Below, piece after piece: positions 18,008-25,991 of a stretch of 64,000 nt of DNA. Location of the stretch: positions 2,914,001-2,978,000 of the forward strand of contig NC_015160.1 of NCBI RefSeq assembly GCF_000190535.1. Reading direction: 5' to 3'. This stretch comes from Odoribacter splanchnicus DSM 20712. Lineage in GTDB: Bacteria > Bacteroidota > Bacteroidia > Bacteroidales > Marinifilaceae. The notes beneath the pieces are model-generated. The model was not told where the DNA came from. It saw only the letters and a program-made list of their open reading frames with translations, and made no database searches. How positions within the stretch are numbered: position 1 is the first letter of the stretch; the number at the start of each line of letters is the position of its first letter. A program made the position numbers and the translations under genes.

Positions 18008-19309
18008 ATGCATACATCTCAATTTCTCATCGGTGCAGCTTCGTCGGGCAGCGGAAAAACCACTTTCACGCTGGGATTATTGCGTGCGCTGAAAAACCGC
18101 GGTCTGAAAGTACAACCGTTCAAATGCGGCCCCGACTACCTGGACACCAAACATCATGCAGCTGCGGCCGGGCAAACGTCATATAATTTAGATACCTTCA
18201 TGGCTTCAGCGACACATGTACAGGAGGTATATGCCCGGCATAGCCGAACGGCAGACATCTGCATCACCGAGGGGGTTATGGGACTTTTCGACGGATACGA
18301 TAACATGGCAGGTAGCAGCGCCGAACTTGCCGGCCTGTTGCATCTTCCCGTTATCCTCGTGGTCAATGCCCGGTCGACCGCTTACACCGTCGCAGCAATC
18401 CTCTATGGTTTCAAACATTTCCGTCCCGATATCCAAATCGCAGGAGCTGTATTCAACTTCGTCGGTTCCGAATCGCATTACACCTACCTGCAACAAGCCT
18501 GCCGGGATGCCGGCGTCGAAGCACTGGGATATTTGCCCAAATGCAAAGGCATCGAAATACCCTCCCGCCACCTGGGCCTGAACATCGATAGTGAGTTTTG
18601 CTTCGATGAATTTGCCGACCGGATCGCCTGTCAGGTGGAACAGACGGTGGATATCGACCGTTTGCTGGATATTTGTTCCTGTGCAACTGCCCCGTCGTCC
18701 TGTCTTCCGGGAAAAACAAACAGCCATGCCAGTGACATGTGTATTGCCATCGCCTGTGACGAAGCTTTCAATTTCATCTATCCGGAAAATTTACGTGTAC
18801 TGGAACAAAAAGGCAAACTCACTTTTTTCAGTCCGCTGTATGACAGTGAACTTCCCGTCTCCGACCTGGTGTATTTACCCGGAGGCTACCCGGAATTTTA
18901 CCTTTCCCGTTTGAGTGAAAACCGGACGATGCGGCAGTCGATACTGAATTATTGCCAAAACGGAGGACACCTGTTTGCCGAATGCGGGGGAATGATGTAC
19001 CTCGGAGAATATATTACCGATACAGACGGACATTCCTATCCGATGTGCGGTTTTTTACCGCAAGGAGCAACGATGGAAAATATGAAATTAAAACTCGGAT
19101 ATCGCAAAATTTTTCTGAACGGGCAGGAATACCGGGGCCACGAATTCCATTACTCCCGCATAATCCCGGGCCAAAGCCCCCTGCCATCCATTGCCCGGGT
19201 AACGAATGCCAAAGGAATGGAAGTCGATACGCCGGTTTATCGTTCCGGGCATGTCACTGCCAGCTATATTCACTTTTATTGGGGAGATCTTCCCCCGTTC
19301 TTTATTTGA
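18008..19309 (+). CDS. cbiA: Cobyrinate a,c-diamide synthase
   Basis: CbiA/CobB amidates the a and c side chains of cobyrinate using ATP and glutamine. The 433-residue protein starts with the P-loop region LIGAASSGSGKTTFTLGLLR and the FKCGPDYLDTKHH block. It ends in a class I glutamine amidotransferase-like domain (YLPGGYPEFY) with the nucleophile in FAECGGMMYL, about residue 326, and HEFHYS near the end. Length fits the family (about 430-460). It lies 28 bp after the GH20 operon on the same strand. Its 3' end overlaps that of convergent cbiB by 8 bp. No riboswitch precedes it, so its promoter is either that of the GH20 operon or hidden in the GH20 coding region. Confidence 0.95.
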   Translation: MHTSQFLIGAASSGSGKTTFTLGLLRALKNRGLKVQPFKCGPDYLDTKHHAAAAGQTSYNLDTFMASATHVQEVYARHSRTADICITEGVMGLFDGYDNMAGSSAELAGLLHLPVILVVNARSTAYTVAAILYGFKHFRPDIQIAGAVFNFVGSESHYTYLQQACRDAGVEALGYLPKCKGIEIPSRHLGLNIDSEFCFDEFADRIACQVEQTVDIDRLLDICSCATAPSSCLPGKTNSHASDMCIAIACDEAFNFIYPENLRVLEQKGKLTFFSPLYDSELPVSDLVYLPGGYPEFYLSRLSENRTMRQSILNYCQNGGHLFAECGGMMYLGEYITDTDGHSYPMCGFLPQGATMENMKLKLGYRKIFLNGQEYRGHEFHYSRIIPGQSPLPSIARVTNAKGMEVDTPVYRSGHVTASYIHFYWGDLPPFFI

Positions 19310-20246
19310 TAAACACACATAGGTAAACCGCAACGATCGATACTACCGTAAGGAGAGTTACCATGTGATTCACCCGGACTGCGATCCGGAAATCGGCATA
19401 GCTTATTTCTCTGTCGTTATCCCCGATATAAGGCTTCTCGACCAACAAACCGTGATAAACGTGTGCACCGCCGAACCGGCAATCTAAAATTCCCGCCATA
19501 GCCGATTCCGGGAAACCGGAATTCGGGCTGGCATGCTGGTGGCAATAACGGTAAATAAACCGGAACAGACCGGGACGATAGGCTACCAGGGCCATAAACA
19601 AAGCAGTCAACCGGGCCGGGATATAATTCAATACATCGTCCAAACGGGCTGCCATACAACCGAACTGCCGGTAACGCTCATCTTTATAACCGATCATCGA
19701 ATCCAGGGTGTTTACCATCTTATAAGCCATCATAGCCGGAAATCCGCCCAAAGCATAATAAAATAAAGGAGCCACAACCCCGTCACTCAGATTCTCTGCC
19801 ATCGTTTCGAGTACAGCTGTATATATTCCCTTAGGCGATAATTCCGACGTATCTCTGCCTACAATCCAGGACAGGCGCCGGCGTCCCGCCTCCACGCCCT
19901 GTTTTTTCAATATATCGACGACTTCTCTCCCTTCCCGGATCAGGCTATGGTTAGCCAATCCATAAAAAACAAAGACAGACGCAACAATGCAGAAACACCA
20001 ATCCCCAACGGCCAGTGTCCCGACGGTTATCCCCCAACCGGCCATACCGGCAAACAAAGGAAACGACAGTGCCACGACAGCCCCTTTCCATTTCCGGAAT
20101 CGGCCGCAATTGAAATGCCGTTCCGCCCAAGAGATCATATTTCCAAACCCCACGACAGGATGCGGGATTGTCCGGGGATCCCCAAAGGCCAGATCCAGCA
20201 GATAACCCGCAATCAAGGGAAGAATAACCAGCCACACCTCATTCAT
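19302..20246 (-). CDS. cbiB: Adenosylcobinamide-phosphate synthase
   Basis: CbiB (CobD in the Pseudomonas scheme) joins aminopropanol or its phosphate to adenosylcobyrate in the inner membrane. The 314-residue protein opens with LIAGYLLDLAFGDPRTIPHPVVGFG and has RDTSELSPKGIYTAVLETMAENLSDGV-type blocks (seen as VLETMAENLSDGVVAPLFYY), then HASPNSGFPESAMAG. Four to five membrane helices are evident. It overlaps the upstream cobD gene by 8 bp and is the last gene of the operon. It meets cbiA tail to tail with overlapping stop codons. Confidence 0.95.
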   Translation of the reverse strand: MNEVWLVILPLIAGYLLDLAFGDPRTIPHPVVGFGNMISWAERHFNCGRFRKWKGAVVALSFPLFAGMAGWGITVGTLAVGDWCFCIVASVFVFYGLANHSLIREGREVVDILKKQGVEAGRRRLSWIVGRDTSELSPKGIYTAVLETMAENLSDGVVAPLFYYALGGFPAMMAYKMVNTLDSMIGYKDERYRQFGCMAARLDDVLNYIPARLTALFMALVAYRPGLFRFIYRYCHQHASPNSGFPESAMAGILDCRFGGAHVYHGLLVEKPYIGDNDREISYADFRIAVRVNHMVTLLTVVSIVAVYLCVFIK

Positions 20247-21273
20247 AAGGCTCTAATTTGACTTTATCTACACTTTCCAATGCTTCCAACAGGAGCCGGT
20301 TTTTTGCCTCAGTCAGGGTATTCACCCTAAAATAGTGCGTATCCAATCCTCTGAAATTGGAAGCATCCCGAATCAATAGTCCATGTTCCTCCAACAGATA
20401 TTTCTTTAAAGCCGAACTGTTGTAATCCGTTTCTACGAGAAAAAAAGACGTTCCCGAAGGCAAGGGACGGAATCCGGGAATTCGGGCCATCTGTGCAGCG
20501 AATTCCTGCTGCCGGATCCTTAACAAAGAAGCATCCGGCAAACCTTCGCCGCCATGCCGGAGCAAGAATTTCCCGGCTTCTATCGCCAGCGCATTCACAG
20601 ACCAAGGCTGCCCGAAGCAAGCCACAAATTCGACGATAGCCGGATTTCCCAGCATATATCCCAAACGCAAGCCCGGAATAGCATAACACTTGGTCATCGA
20701 TTTTATAACCAACAAATTCGAATATTCTTTCAGCAGTGATAAAGCCGACTCCGTCCCGGGAGCAAAATGAATAAACGATTCGTCGACAACCAGCACCATA
20801 TCCGGATAATTTTTCACCAAAGCCGTAATTTCTTCCAGACTCCAGATTCGTCCGTCCGGATTATTGGGGTTACAAATAAACATCAGATTGGTATGTTCGG
20901 GAATATGCTCCACATCCACCTGCCCGACGAATTGGATATGATGGTCATACAAGGTACATGCATCTTCGTACTCCGTAAACGACGGGACAGGTATCAACGT
21001 ACGATTACCGGAAAAAGCATGAGCCACCATATAGAACAATTCCGTAGCCCCGTTTCCGACCAAAACCTGTTCGGGAGTAAGCCCGTGGCAGGCAGCAGCC
21101 ACCTTACGGAAAGAACCGGCATCCGGTTCCGGATAATGAAAAATACCTTCGAGATGCGTACTCAAAAAATCACACAAGGGACGGGTATCCGCTTCATACC
21201 AGACATTTGTCGAAAAGTTCGCTTTTATTTGCACCTGCGATTTATAAAGGTCATCCCCATGTCCGTGAATCAT
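20239..21273 (-). CDS. cobD: Threonine-phosphate decarboxylase
   Basis: This PLP-dependent fold-type I enzyme makes (R)-1-amino-2-propanol O-2-phosphate for the lower nucleotide loop. The 344-residue protein begins MIHGHGDDLYKSQVQIKANFSTNV as in CobD. It has VGNGATELFYM, the FICNPNNPDGRIW block and DESFIHF. The Schiff-base Lys is in IKSMTKCYAIPGLRLGY (about residue 195). Histidinol-phosphate aminotransferases are the closest paralogues. The start and the gene context, 2 bp after cobQ and overlapping cbiB, favour CobD. Confidence 0.92.
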   Translation of the reverse strand: MIHGHGDDLYKSQVQIKANFSTNVWYEADTRPLCDFLSTHLEGIFHYPEPDAGSFRKVAAACHGLTPEQVLVGNGATELFYMVAHAFSGNRTLIPVPSFTEYEDACTLYDHHIQFVGQVDVEHIPEHTNLMFICNPNNPDGRIWSLEEITALVKNYPDMVLVVDESFIHFAPGTESALSLLKEYSNLLVIKSMTKCYAIPGLRLGYMLGNPAIVEFVACFGQPWSVNALAIEAGKFLLRHGGEGLPDASLLRIRQQEFAAQMARIPGFRPLPSGTSFFLVETDYNSSALKKYLLEEHGLLIRDASNFRGLDTHYFRVNTLTEAKNRLLLEALESVDKVKLEPYE

Positions 21274-21275
21274 AG

Positions 21276-22769
21276 TTATAAAAATAAAGTTGAATAAATA
21301 TAGTCCAAATCGACAGCTTTCCGTACCTGACCGGCCAGAAGGTCGTATTGCCGTTCTTTAAAAGCCCTGTAATCAAAACCACTGCCGGCAGCCACTCCGA
21401 AACCTGCGGCCAGATCGTCTAAAACAACCGGATTGTCGAGGATACCGTGCATATAACTTCCCCAGCAGTCTGCGTTCAACCGATAACCGTCGGTTGTACC
21501 GTCCGCAAGGGTATTGAGCGTTGTTTGCCGCCCTCCCGCGTGTAAAGGTGTCGTCGTCCCCATGTGAATCTGATAACCGGCACAATCCGATTCATAATTC
21601 TTAAAACGGAAATGACTCTGACAAACCACCTTCGCATCCTGCATCACCGTGACCAGAGGCAGTAAACCCAATCCGTCGGTCGCGGTTTGCATACCTTCGA
21701 CCTGCCCGGGATCCTCGATCCGCACTCCCATCATCTGATACCCGCCACAAATGCCGATGACTTTTTTCTTCTTCCGAAACGCCTTCACCACAGCTTCGGC
21801 CACCCCGTTGGCATAAATAGCCTGCAAATCGGCTATGGTACTTTTTGTTCCCGGCAGAATGATAACATCCGCTTTACCGATCTCCTCCGCTTTATCCGTA
21901 TAATATAAATGGAAACGCCCGTCTCTCTCCAATGCATTGAAATCGGTGAAATTAGACATTCTCGGCAGACGAATCACCGCCACATTGATCTTCCCTGCCA
22001 CAGCAGCAGAAGCTTTTGCCTCCAAAGCGACAGAATCTTCTTCTTCGATATGAATATCTTTATAATAAGGGATTACACCGACCACCGGCACTCCGGTAAG
22101 CTCCCGGATGATCTGCCGTCCTTCCTCGAAAAGTGACACATCGCCGCGAAATTTATTGATAATGACACCTTTGATCAGGCATCTCTCCTCTTCAGGCAGC
22201 AACATCACGGAACCATAAACAGAAGCAAACACTCCTCCCCGATCGATATCCGCCACCAGGTAAGTCGCAGCATCCACCTCTTTTGCCATCCGCATATTCG
22301 TGATATCCCTGTCCCGTAAATTAAGCTCGGAGATACTACCGGCCCCCTCCAATACGATAGGATTATGGTTTTCCTCCAGACGATGAAATGCCTTCACGGC
22401 CTCGGTAAATAATTGCGTTTTGTTCCCCGAACGAAAATATTCCCGGGCGGACATATTCCCCACAGCCTTGCCGTTCAATATCACCTGGGAAGTCTGATCG
22501 GTGGACGGCTTCAACAAAACCGGATTCATATCCGTATGCGGCAAGATCCCACATGCCTCCGCCTGCACGGCCTGAGCTCTTCCGATTTCTCCTCCCTCCG
22601 GCGTAGAACAGGAATTCAACGACATATTCTGCGCTTTAAAAGGCGCCGGCCGATAGCCGTCTTGTCTGAAAATACGGCAAAAAGCCGTATTCAGGATACT
22701 TTTTCCCGCATCCGAACAAGTCCCGACAAACATAATCGGACGTAGTTTTTTTTTCTCTATCTTTTCCAT
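21276..22769 (-). CDS. cobQ: Adenosylcobyric acid synthase (glutamine-hydrolysing)
   Basis: CobQ/CbiP amidates the b, d, e and g side chains of adenosylcobyrinate a,c-diamide. The frame is open to 22790, but the ATG at 22769 (MEKIEKKKLRPIMF) is nearer the usual N-terminus. The P-loop-like FVGTCSDAGKSILNTAFCRI and FKAQNMSLNS mark the dethiobiotin-synthetase-like domain. The amidotransferase domain has VIGICGGYQMMG (Cys near residue 340) and ends with SYMHGILDN. The length, about 497 residues, is normal. It follows pduO by roughly 40 bp and precedes cobD by 2 bp. Confidence 0.95.
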   Translation of the reverse strand: MEKIEKKKLRPIMFVGTCSDAGKSILNTAFCRIFRQDGYRPAPFKAQNMSLNSCSTPEGGEIGRAQAVQAEACGILPHTDMNPVLLKPSTDQTSQVILNGKAVGNMSAREYFRSGNKTQLFTEAVKAFHRLEENHNPIVLEGAGSISELNLRDRDITNMRMAKEVDAATYLVADIDRGGVFASVYGSVMLLPEEERCLIKGVIINKFRGDVSLFEEGRQIIRELTGVPVVGVIPYYKDIHIEEEDSVALEAKASAAVAGKINVAVIRLPRMSNFTDFNALERDGRFHLYYTDKAEEIGKADVIILPGTKSTIADLQAIYANGVAEAVVKAFRKKKKVIGICGGYQMMGVRIEDPGQVEGMQTATDGLGLLPLVTVMQDAKVVCQSHFRFKNYESDCAGYQIHMGTTTPLHAGGRQTTLNTLADGTTDGYRLNADCWGSYMHGILDNPVVLDDLAAGFGVAAGSGFDYRAFKERQYDLLAGQVRKAVDLDYIYSTLFL

Positions 22770-22811
22770 ATTTATCACAGATTGCTGCAAGGATTATTCA
22801 AGGGAGACCCG

Positions 22812-23378
22812 CTATTTTTTCTTATATAAGAAATCACGCCAACGCTCTTCTTCAGCCCCTTCTTTATCCATTTCGTACCGGGCCAGGATAAAAAGCAAAT
22901 CCGACAAGCGATTTACAAAACGCAGGATAACCGGTTCGACGGGATCCGTCCGGTTCAAAGTCCACAAACGACGCTCCGCCCGCCGGGCCACAGTCCGGGC
23001 CACATGACACTGGGCCGATACCAGGTTCCCTCCGGGTAAAATAAAATGAGTGGACGGATACTGTATTTTTGCATTAAAAAAATCGATTTGCCGCTCACAA
23101 TACACATCCGGTTCTTCCGGAAGCCGATTCGGATTTTGTCCCCTCAAGGCAGCCGGAGTGGCCACATGCGACATCACCACCATCAAAGAACGTTGCAGGT
23201 AAAACAACATCTCCTGCCACTCATGCCCCTCTCCTATCAACACACGAATCAATCCCAGGACAGAATTCAACTCATCCAACGTCCCATTGGCTTCTATCCG
23301 GATATCGTCTTTATCTACACGCTGTCCGCCATGAATATTCGTTTTCCCCTTATCTCCTCCGCGAGTGTATATTTTCAT
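22812..23378 (-). CDS. pduO: PduO-type ATP:cob(I)alamin adenosyltransferase
   Basis: This enzyme attaches the 5'-deoxyadenosyl group of ATP to Co(I) corrinoids. The 188-residue protein has the N-terminal ATP site YTRGGDKGKTNIHGG and NGTLDELNSVLGLIR. Its C-terminal family block is ARTVARRAERRLWTL followed by RFVNRLSDLLFILAR. PduO-type enzymes are unrelated to CobA/BtuR. It lies between the phosphatase gene (37-bp gap) and cobQ. Adenosylation before cobQ action is the expected order in the pathway, and the flavodoxin at 45296 could supply reduced corrinoid, though that is inference. Confidence 0.95.
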   Translation of the reverse strand: MKIYTRGGDKGKTNIHGGQRVDKDDIRIEANGTLDELNSVLGLIRVLIGEGHEWQEMLFYLQRSLMVVMSHVATPAALRGQNPNRLPEEPDVYCERQIDFFNAKIQYPSTHFILPGGNLVSAQCHVARTVARRAERRLWTLNRTDPVEPVILRFVNRLSDLLFILARYEMDKEGAEEERWRDFLYKKK

Positions 23379-23415
23379 ATGATTATCATTTATTTTAGTA
23401 TCCCGAATTTATCTA

Positions 23416-23937
23416 TTATATACTTAACCGGATAACAGAAGTATTTTCCATGATAGGCAGATCGACCATATCGGCCGGTTTTCCTCCGTTCAGATAAGTC
23501 AGAATCGCCCGGTTAAAAGCACCGTGCCCGACTGCAAGTATACATTTACCGGCATATTTCACCCGAAGGTAATTCACAAATTCTCCTGCCCGATGATACA
23601 ACTCATCCACCGACTCGACACTAGGAGGCAAATGCTCCCAATCCACATCCGCCAGCGTTTCGCCGGTATATATCCCCCAGTCCATCTCCCGCAATAAAGG
23701 AGTCGGCTGAGGCTGTTTTCCATGGTAACCGGCAACGACCTTTGCTGTATCGTAACTACGTGCCAAATCACTACATACGATTACATCCAAAGGTTCTTGC
23801 TTCAATTGTTCTGCCAAAACAACTGCCTGCTCTTTTCCTAAAGGGGAAAGTGTTCCCGGCAATTGCCCCTGGAGAACATACCGTTGATTTTCGATGGTCT
23901 CCCCATGCCGTGTCAACAATAAATCAATTTTCTTCAT
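23416..23937 (-). CDS. Histidine phosphatase, probable alpha-ribazole-5'-phosphate phosphatase
   Basis: The ATG at 23937 (MKKIDLLLTRHGET) puts the catalytic RHG motif at residues 10-12; the open frame further up adds MYKFRQ only. The 173-residue protein has the branch-typical LSPLGKEQAVVLAEQL, CSDLARSYDTA and REMDWGIYTGE, and a second His in VGHGAFNRAIL. It is the first gene of the cob operon, which favours a CobC-like dephosphorylation role. However, cobC at 43417 sits in the true cobUTSC cluster, so this copy may act on another phosphate ester. Confidence 0.8.
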   Translation of the reverse strand: MKKIDLLLTRHGETIENQRYVLQGQLPGTLSPLGKEQAVVLAEQLKQEPLDVIVCSDLARSYDTAKVVAGYHGKQPQPTPLLREMDWGIYTGETLADVDWEHLPPSVESVDELYHRAGEFVNYLRVKYAGKCILAVGHGAFNRAILTYLNGGKPADMVDLPIMENTSVIRLSI

Positions 23938-23952
23938 TTGCCTAAATTTGTA

Positions 23953-23960
23953 CAAAGGTA
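23953..23960 (-). promoter_or_regulatory. -7 box of the cob operon promoter
   Basis: The minus strand reads TACCTTTG, a perfect TAnnTTTG box, ending 15 bp before the ATG at 23937. I see no good TTTG at the expected distance upstream, where the TnpB remnant begins at 23974. The -33 region may therefore have been replaced by the insertion. Confidence 0.5.
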
Positions 23961-23973
23961 AAAGTTTTTGAAA

Positions 23974-24417
23974 TCATTTATCTAAATTCAGACCGGATTT
24001 GATCCGGGGCACGGCTGGAATATCTTTGGCTTTGGGAATCGTAATTGTGCTTTTGGAGAAATCCACACGCCAATGCTGCGGACAGAGGAAGCTCTGCCTG
24101 TCCTTACGTGACTTGAAACGGGGGAAGCCAACCGCATGAGTATTACGGAAAAAGTCGGTGTAGGCTGTGTCAGGATTGCGTAACGCACTCTGCAAGGACT
24201 GGGAACTGATTTCTGAAAGCCATTCGTGTTCCGCTTTCGGTTCGCTCTTCATCAGATTCGTCAAATATACATTGCCAAGCGTTTCCTTACGCTCCTTGTA
24301 TGCCGTGATTTTAAGGTTCAATGCCCAATTATAGACAAAACGACAACAGCCGAAGGTCTCGGCGAACAAAACCCTTTGCTCATCAGCCGGATAAACAGAC
24401 AAAGACCATATACACAT
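23974..24417 (-). pseudogene. Truncated IS200/IS605-family TnpB (OrfB) remnant
   Basis: The frame from about 24417 gives the N-terminal half of a TnpB-type protein: YPADEQRVLFAETFGCCRFVYNW-like start, then ALNLKITAYKERKETLG. AVGFPRFKSRKDRQSFLCPQ and DFSKSTITIPKAKDIPAV follow. Full TnpB is about 350-400 residues with a RuvC-like nuclease core; here homology ends near residue 140, with no DED nuclease motifs. No tnpA is nearby. A small palindrome CCGGAT-TTG-ATCCGG at 23993-24007 marks the break and could be an element end. The fragment lies 14 bp beyond the cob operon -7 box. It is inactive. Confidence 0.8.
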
Positions 24418-24663
24418 GATGATACGTAGCGAACCCAAACTGTCTCCGCTGCAAATTGCACGAAGGCTCAAACAAATGTCAGCGGCTGCCATCTGGAAAA
24501 GATATGAAAACTACCTTCAGTACATCAAAGATTCCATAATCCATTTTTTAAGATTCTGAATTTTGCGGCTGTAAAAATAGGAAACTCCTTTCTGTTACGA
24601 AAATGTTACAAGATAATTCATTGAGTTTTTTTACTGAAAGATTACATGCTATCTTTGATCCGG

Positions 24664-24812
24664 TGAATAAAACTCGTTTCCAGGGATTCAAATAGGTATA
24701 CCGGCAAGATTCGCCGGATCTTTACTCCGTCAGGAAGGAAAGAGGCAGGAGTGGCTGAACCGGCACGCCTGGGGGGGCGTGTGGCCGCAAGTTCGAATCT
24801 TGTCATCCCGAC
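24664..24812 (+). other. tRNA-like relic with possible structured leader
   Basis: The stretch 24764-24812 has a 5-bp anticodon-type stem (CACGC/GCGTG) and a 5-nt variable region. A perfect T-arm follows (GCAAG-TTCGAAT-CTTGT), with a seven-base 3' acceptor strand CATCCCG. The upstream part (GAGTGGCTGAACCGGCACGCCTGG-like, 24750-24771) resembles a tRNA-Ser D-arm. No 5' strand pairs with the acceptor, and the loop has eight bases with a G6 run, so it is not a working tRNA. A -7 box TATCTTTG at 24650-24657 and a hairpin CCGGC/GCCGG at 24701-24717 precede it, so a small RNA may be transcribed. It could equally be a recombined tRNA end left by an integrating element. Confidence 0.35.
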
Positions 24813-24818
24813 TACTGA

Positions 24819-25061
24819 GCATCAACAGATAGAAGTGGGCGAGATAAGGCTTTTTGGGTATTCATAGCCATAATATTAACCCCTATCATTGCGGCTTTTT
24901 TGTTATTCTTGTATGGTGAATCAAAAGAGCACCGAAAAGAAAGAATTATTAAGGAAGAACTTTGGAGGCGTTCTTGCAATGAAGAGGTCATGAAAATTAA
25001 AGAAGTCGTGGAAAATAAAGTGTCTAAGGAGAAGGATATGAGCGACCCTCTAAACTGGTAA
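24819..25061 (+). pseudogene. Start-less ORF for a small single-helix membrane protein
   Basis: An 80-codon open frame runs from just after a TGA at 24816-24818 to TAA at 25059. It contains a strong membrane helix (FWVFIAIILTPIIAAFLLF) followed by a charged helix (GESKEHRKERIIKEELWRRS). The pattern resembles the C-terminal part of small Bacteroidetes membrane proteins with an N-terminal zinc-ribbon or TM segment. No ATG, GTG or TTG occurs upstream of the helix, so the 5' part seems lost at the boundary with the tRNA-like relic. A 33-bp repeat follows 25 bp after its stop codon, as it does after higA. Confidence 0.45.
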
Positions 25062-25086
25062 TATCTATAAAAGTTGATTAAAGGGT

Positions 25087-25119
25087 GAATAAGGCTTCTA
25101 ACGAAGCATTTAAAACAAG
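25087..25119 (+). repeat. 33-bp direct repeat, copy 1
   Basis: It matches copy 2 at 25959-25991 with one difference (A versus G at base 17). The core is AATAAGGCTTCTAACG followed by AGCATTTAAAACAAG. It contains a small hairpin GCTTC-TAAC-GAAGC. It lies 25 bp after the stop of the small membrane ORF and starts the stretch that carries higBA. Downstream bases to about 25157 can form an imperfect palindrome (AACAAGGGTAGGGCAA against TTGTCCTGCCTCATTTGTT). Confidence 0.8.
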
Positions 25120-25211
25120 GGTAGGGCAATAGTTGTCCTGCCTCATTTGTTATAACTGGGTTGTTCTAATAGAGGAGTAGAAGAGTGTCTTTAATGGTTG
25201 TTGTCGAAAAT

Positions 25212-25255
25212 AATTCGCTAATATTGCGAATTGTGCAAATTGTTTCGTATCTTTG
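25212..25255 (+). promoter_or_regulatory. higBA promoter with overlapping palindromic operator
   Basis: TATCTTTG at 25248-25255 is a perfect -7 box, 20 bp before the higB ATG at 25276. An inverted repeat AATTCGC-TAATATT-GCGAATT (25212-25232) covers the only suitable -33 TTG (25224-25226, 21-bp spacer). This is where a HigA autorepressor would be expected to bind. Confidence 0.55.
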
Positions 25256-25275
25256 TGTCATCAAAGAGTAGCTAT

Positions 25276-25596
25276 ATGAATGTAGAGTTTGAAAAGGAAT
25301 ATTTGGCAGAACTTTATGAAAAAGGAAAGACCGATGATAAGAAGCATCGTTTTCAACCTCAAATAGTCAATGGTTATTTGAAGTGTGTCAAGGCTTTACT
25401 AAATGCCTCTCGAATGGAAGATTTATATCAGTATAGGTCTTTGAACTATGAAAAGTTGAAAGGTGATAAAAAAGGACTTTCTTCTTTACGTATCAATGAC
25501 CAATATAGGCTTGAATTTCGGGAAATAACTAATGCGGGTAATCAAGCAGTCATAGAAATATGTTCTTTGGTGGATATTACAAATCATTATAAATAG
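25276..25596 (+). CDS. higB: Type II toxin HigB (RelE/ParE superfamily)
   Basis: I chose the ATG at 25276 (MNVEFEKEYLAELYEKGK); the frame is open back to 25231, but that would include the promoter box. The 106-residue protein matches HigB-type ribosome-dependent mRNA interferases, with RSLNYEKLKGDKKGLSSLRI, then NDQYRLEFREI and the C-terminal VIEICSLVDITNHYK. The next gene, 8 bp downstream, is the HigA antitoxin; toxin before antitoxin is the usual higBA order. The module is flanked by 33-bp direct repeats, which suggests cassette-like mobility. Confidence 0.9.
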   Translation: MNVEFEKEYLAELYEKGKTDDKKHRFQPQIVNGYLKCVKALLNASRMEDLYQYRSLNYEKLKGDKKGLSSLRINDQYRLEFREITNAGNQAVIEICSLVDITNHYK

Positions 25597-25604
25597 GAGG
25601 AACT

Positions 25605-25925
25605 ATGGGTATAGCAGCAAATAATTTACAGTCATTCCGTCCCTATCATCCAGGCGAATTGGTAAAGGAAGAATTGGAATGTAGAGGCATAAAGCAAAAG
25701 GAATTTGCGAAGAAATTTGGTTTGTCTTATTCAGCCTTAAATGAGGCGTTAAATGCAAAACGTCCGATAACAACAGAATTTGCCTTGCTTTTAGAGGCAG
25801 CTTTGGGTATCAATGCTGATTTGCTTGTAAGAATGCAAACGGATTACAATATACAGGTAGCACGAAAGAATAACTCCTTGCGTGAAAAGCTAAACAATAT
25901 AAAGAAAATAGCTGCTGTGTTTTGA
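25605..25925 (+). CDS. higA: Antitoxin HigA (XRE-type HTH)
   Basis: This 106-residue protein opens with FRPYHPGELVKEELECRGIK, the standard HigA start. An HTH (QKEFAKKFGLSYSALNEALN) is followed by RPITTEFALLLEAALGINAD. The C-terminal tail (VARKNNSLREKLNNIKKI) is probably the toxin-contact or dimer region. It neutralises HigB and represses the operon, most likely at the palindrome at 25212-25232. The copy 2 direct repeat begins 33 bp after its stop. Confidence 0.93.
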   Translation: MGIAANNLQSFRPYHPGELVKEELECRGIKQKEFAKKFGLSYSALNEALNAKRPITTEFALLLEAALGINADLLVRMQTDYNIQVARKNNSLREKLNNIKKIAAVF

Positions 25926-25958
25926 AAAACAGTCCTTGGTATGATATTATAAAAACAA

Positions 25959-25991
25959 GAATAAGGCTTCTAACGGAGCATTTAAAACAAG
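25959..25991 (+). repeat. 33-bp direct repeat, copy 2
   Basis: It is 32/33 identical to the copy at 25087-25119. The hairpin is weakened to GCTTC-TAAC-GGAGC. It ends directly at the start of the MITE-like element, whose insertion may have removed the rest of a longer recombination-site-like repeat. Confidence 0.8.

Noticed and set aside
24718..24760. Signal recognition particle RNA-like motif (CCGTCAGG, GGAAGG, GGCAGG)
   Set aside because: The spacing between the motif halves is too short to form the SRP apical stem and tetraloop, and the flanks do not pair over a long hairpin.
24737..24812. Functional tRNA (anticodon GGG or GGA)
   Set aside because: The 5' acceptor strand does not pair with CATCCCG, the D-stem does not close and the anticodon loop has eight bases.
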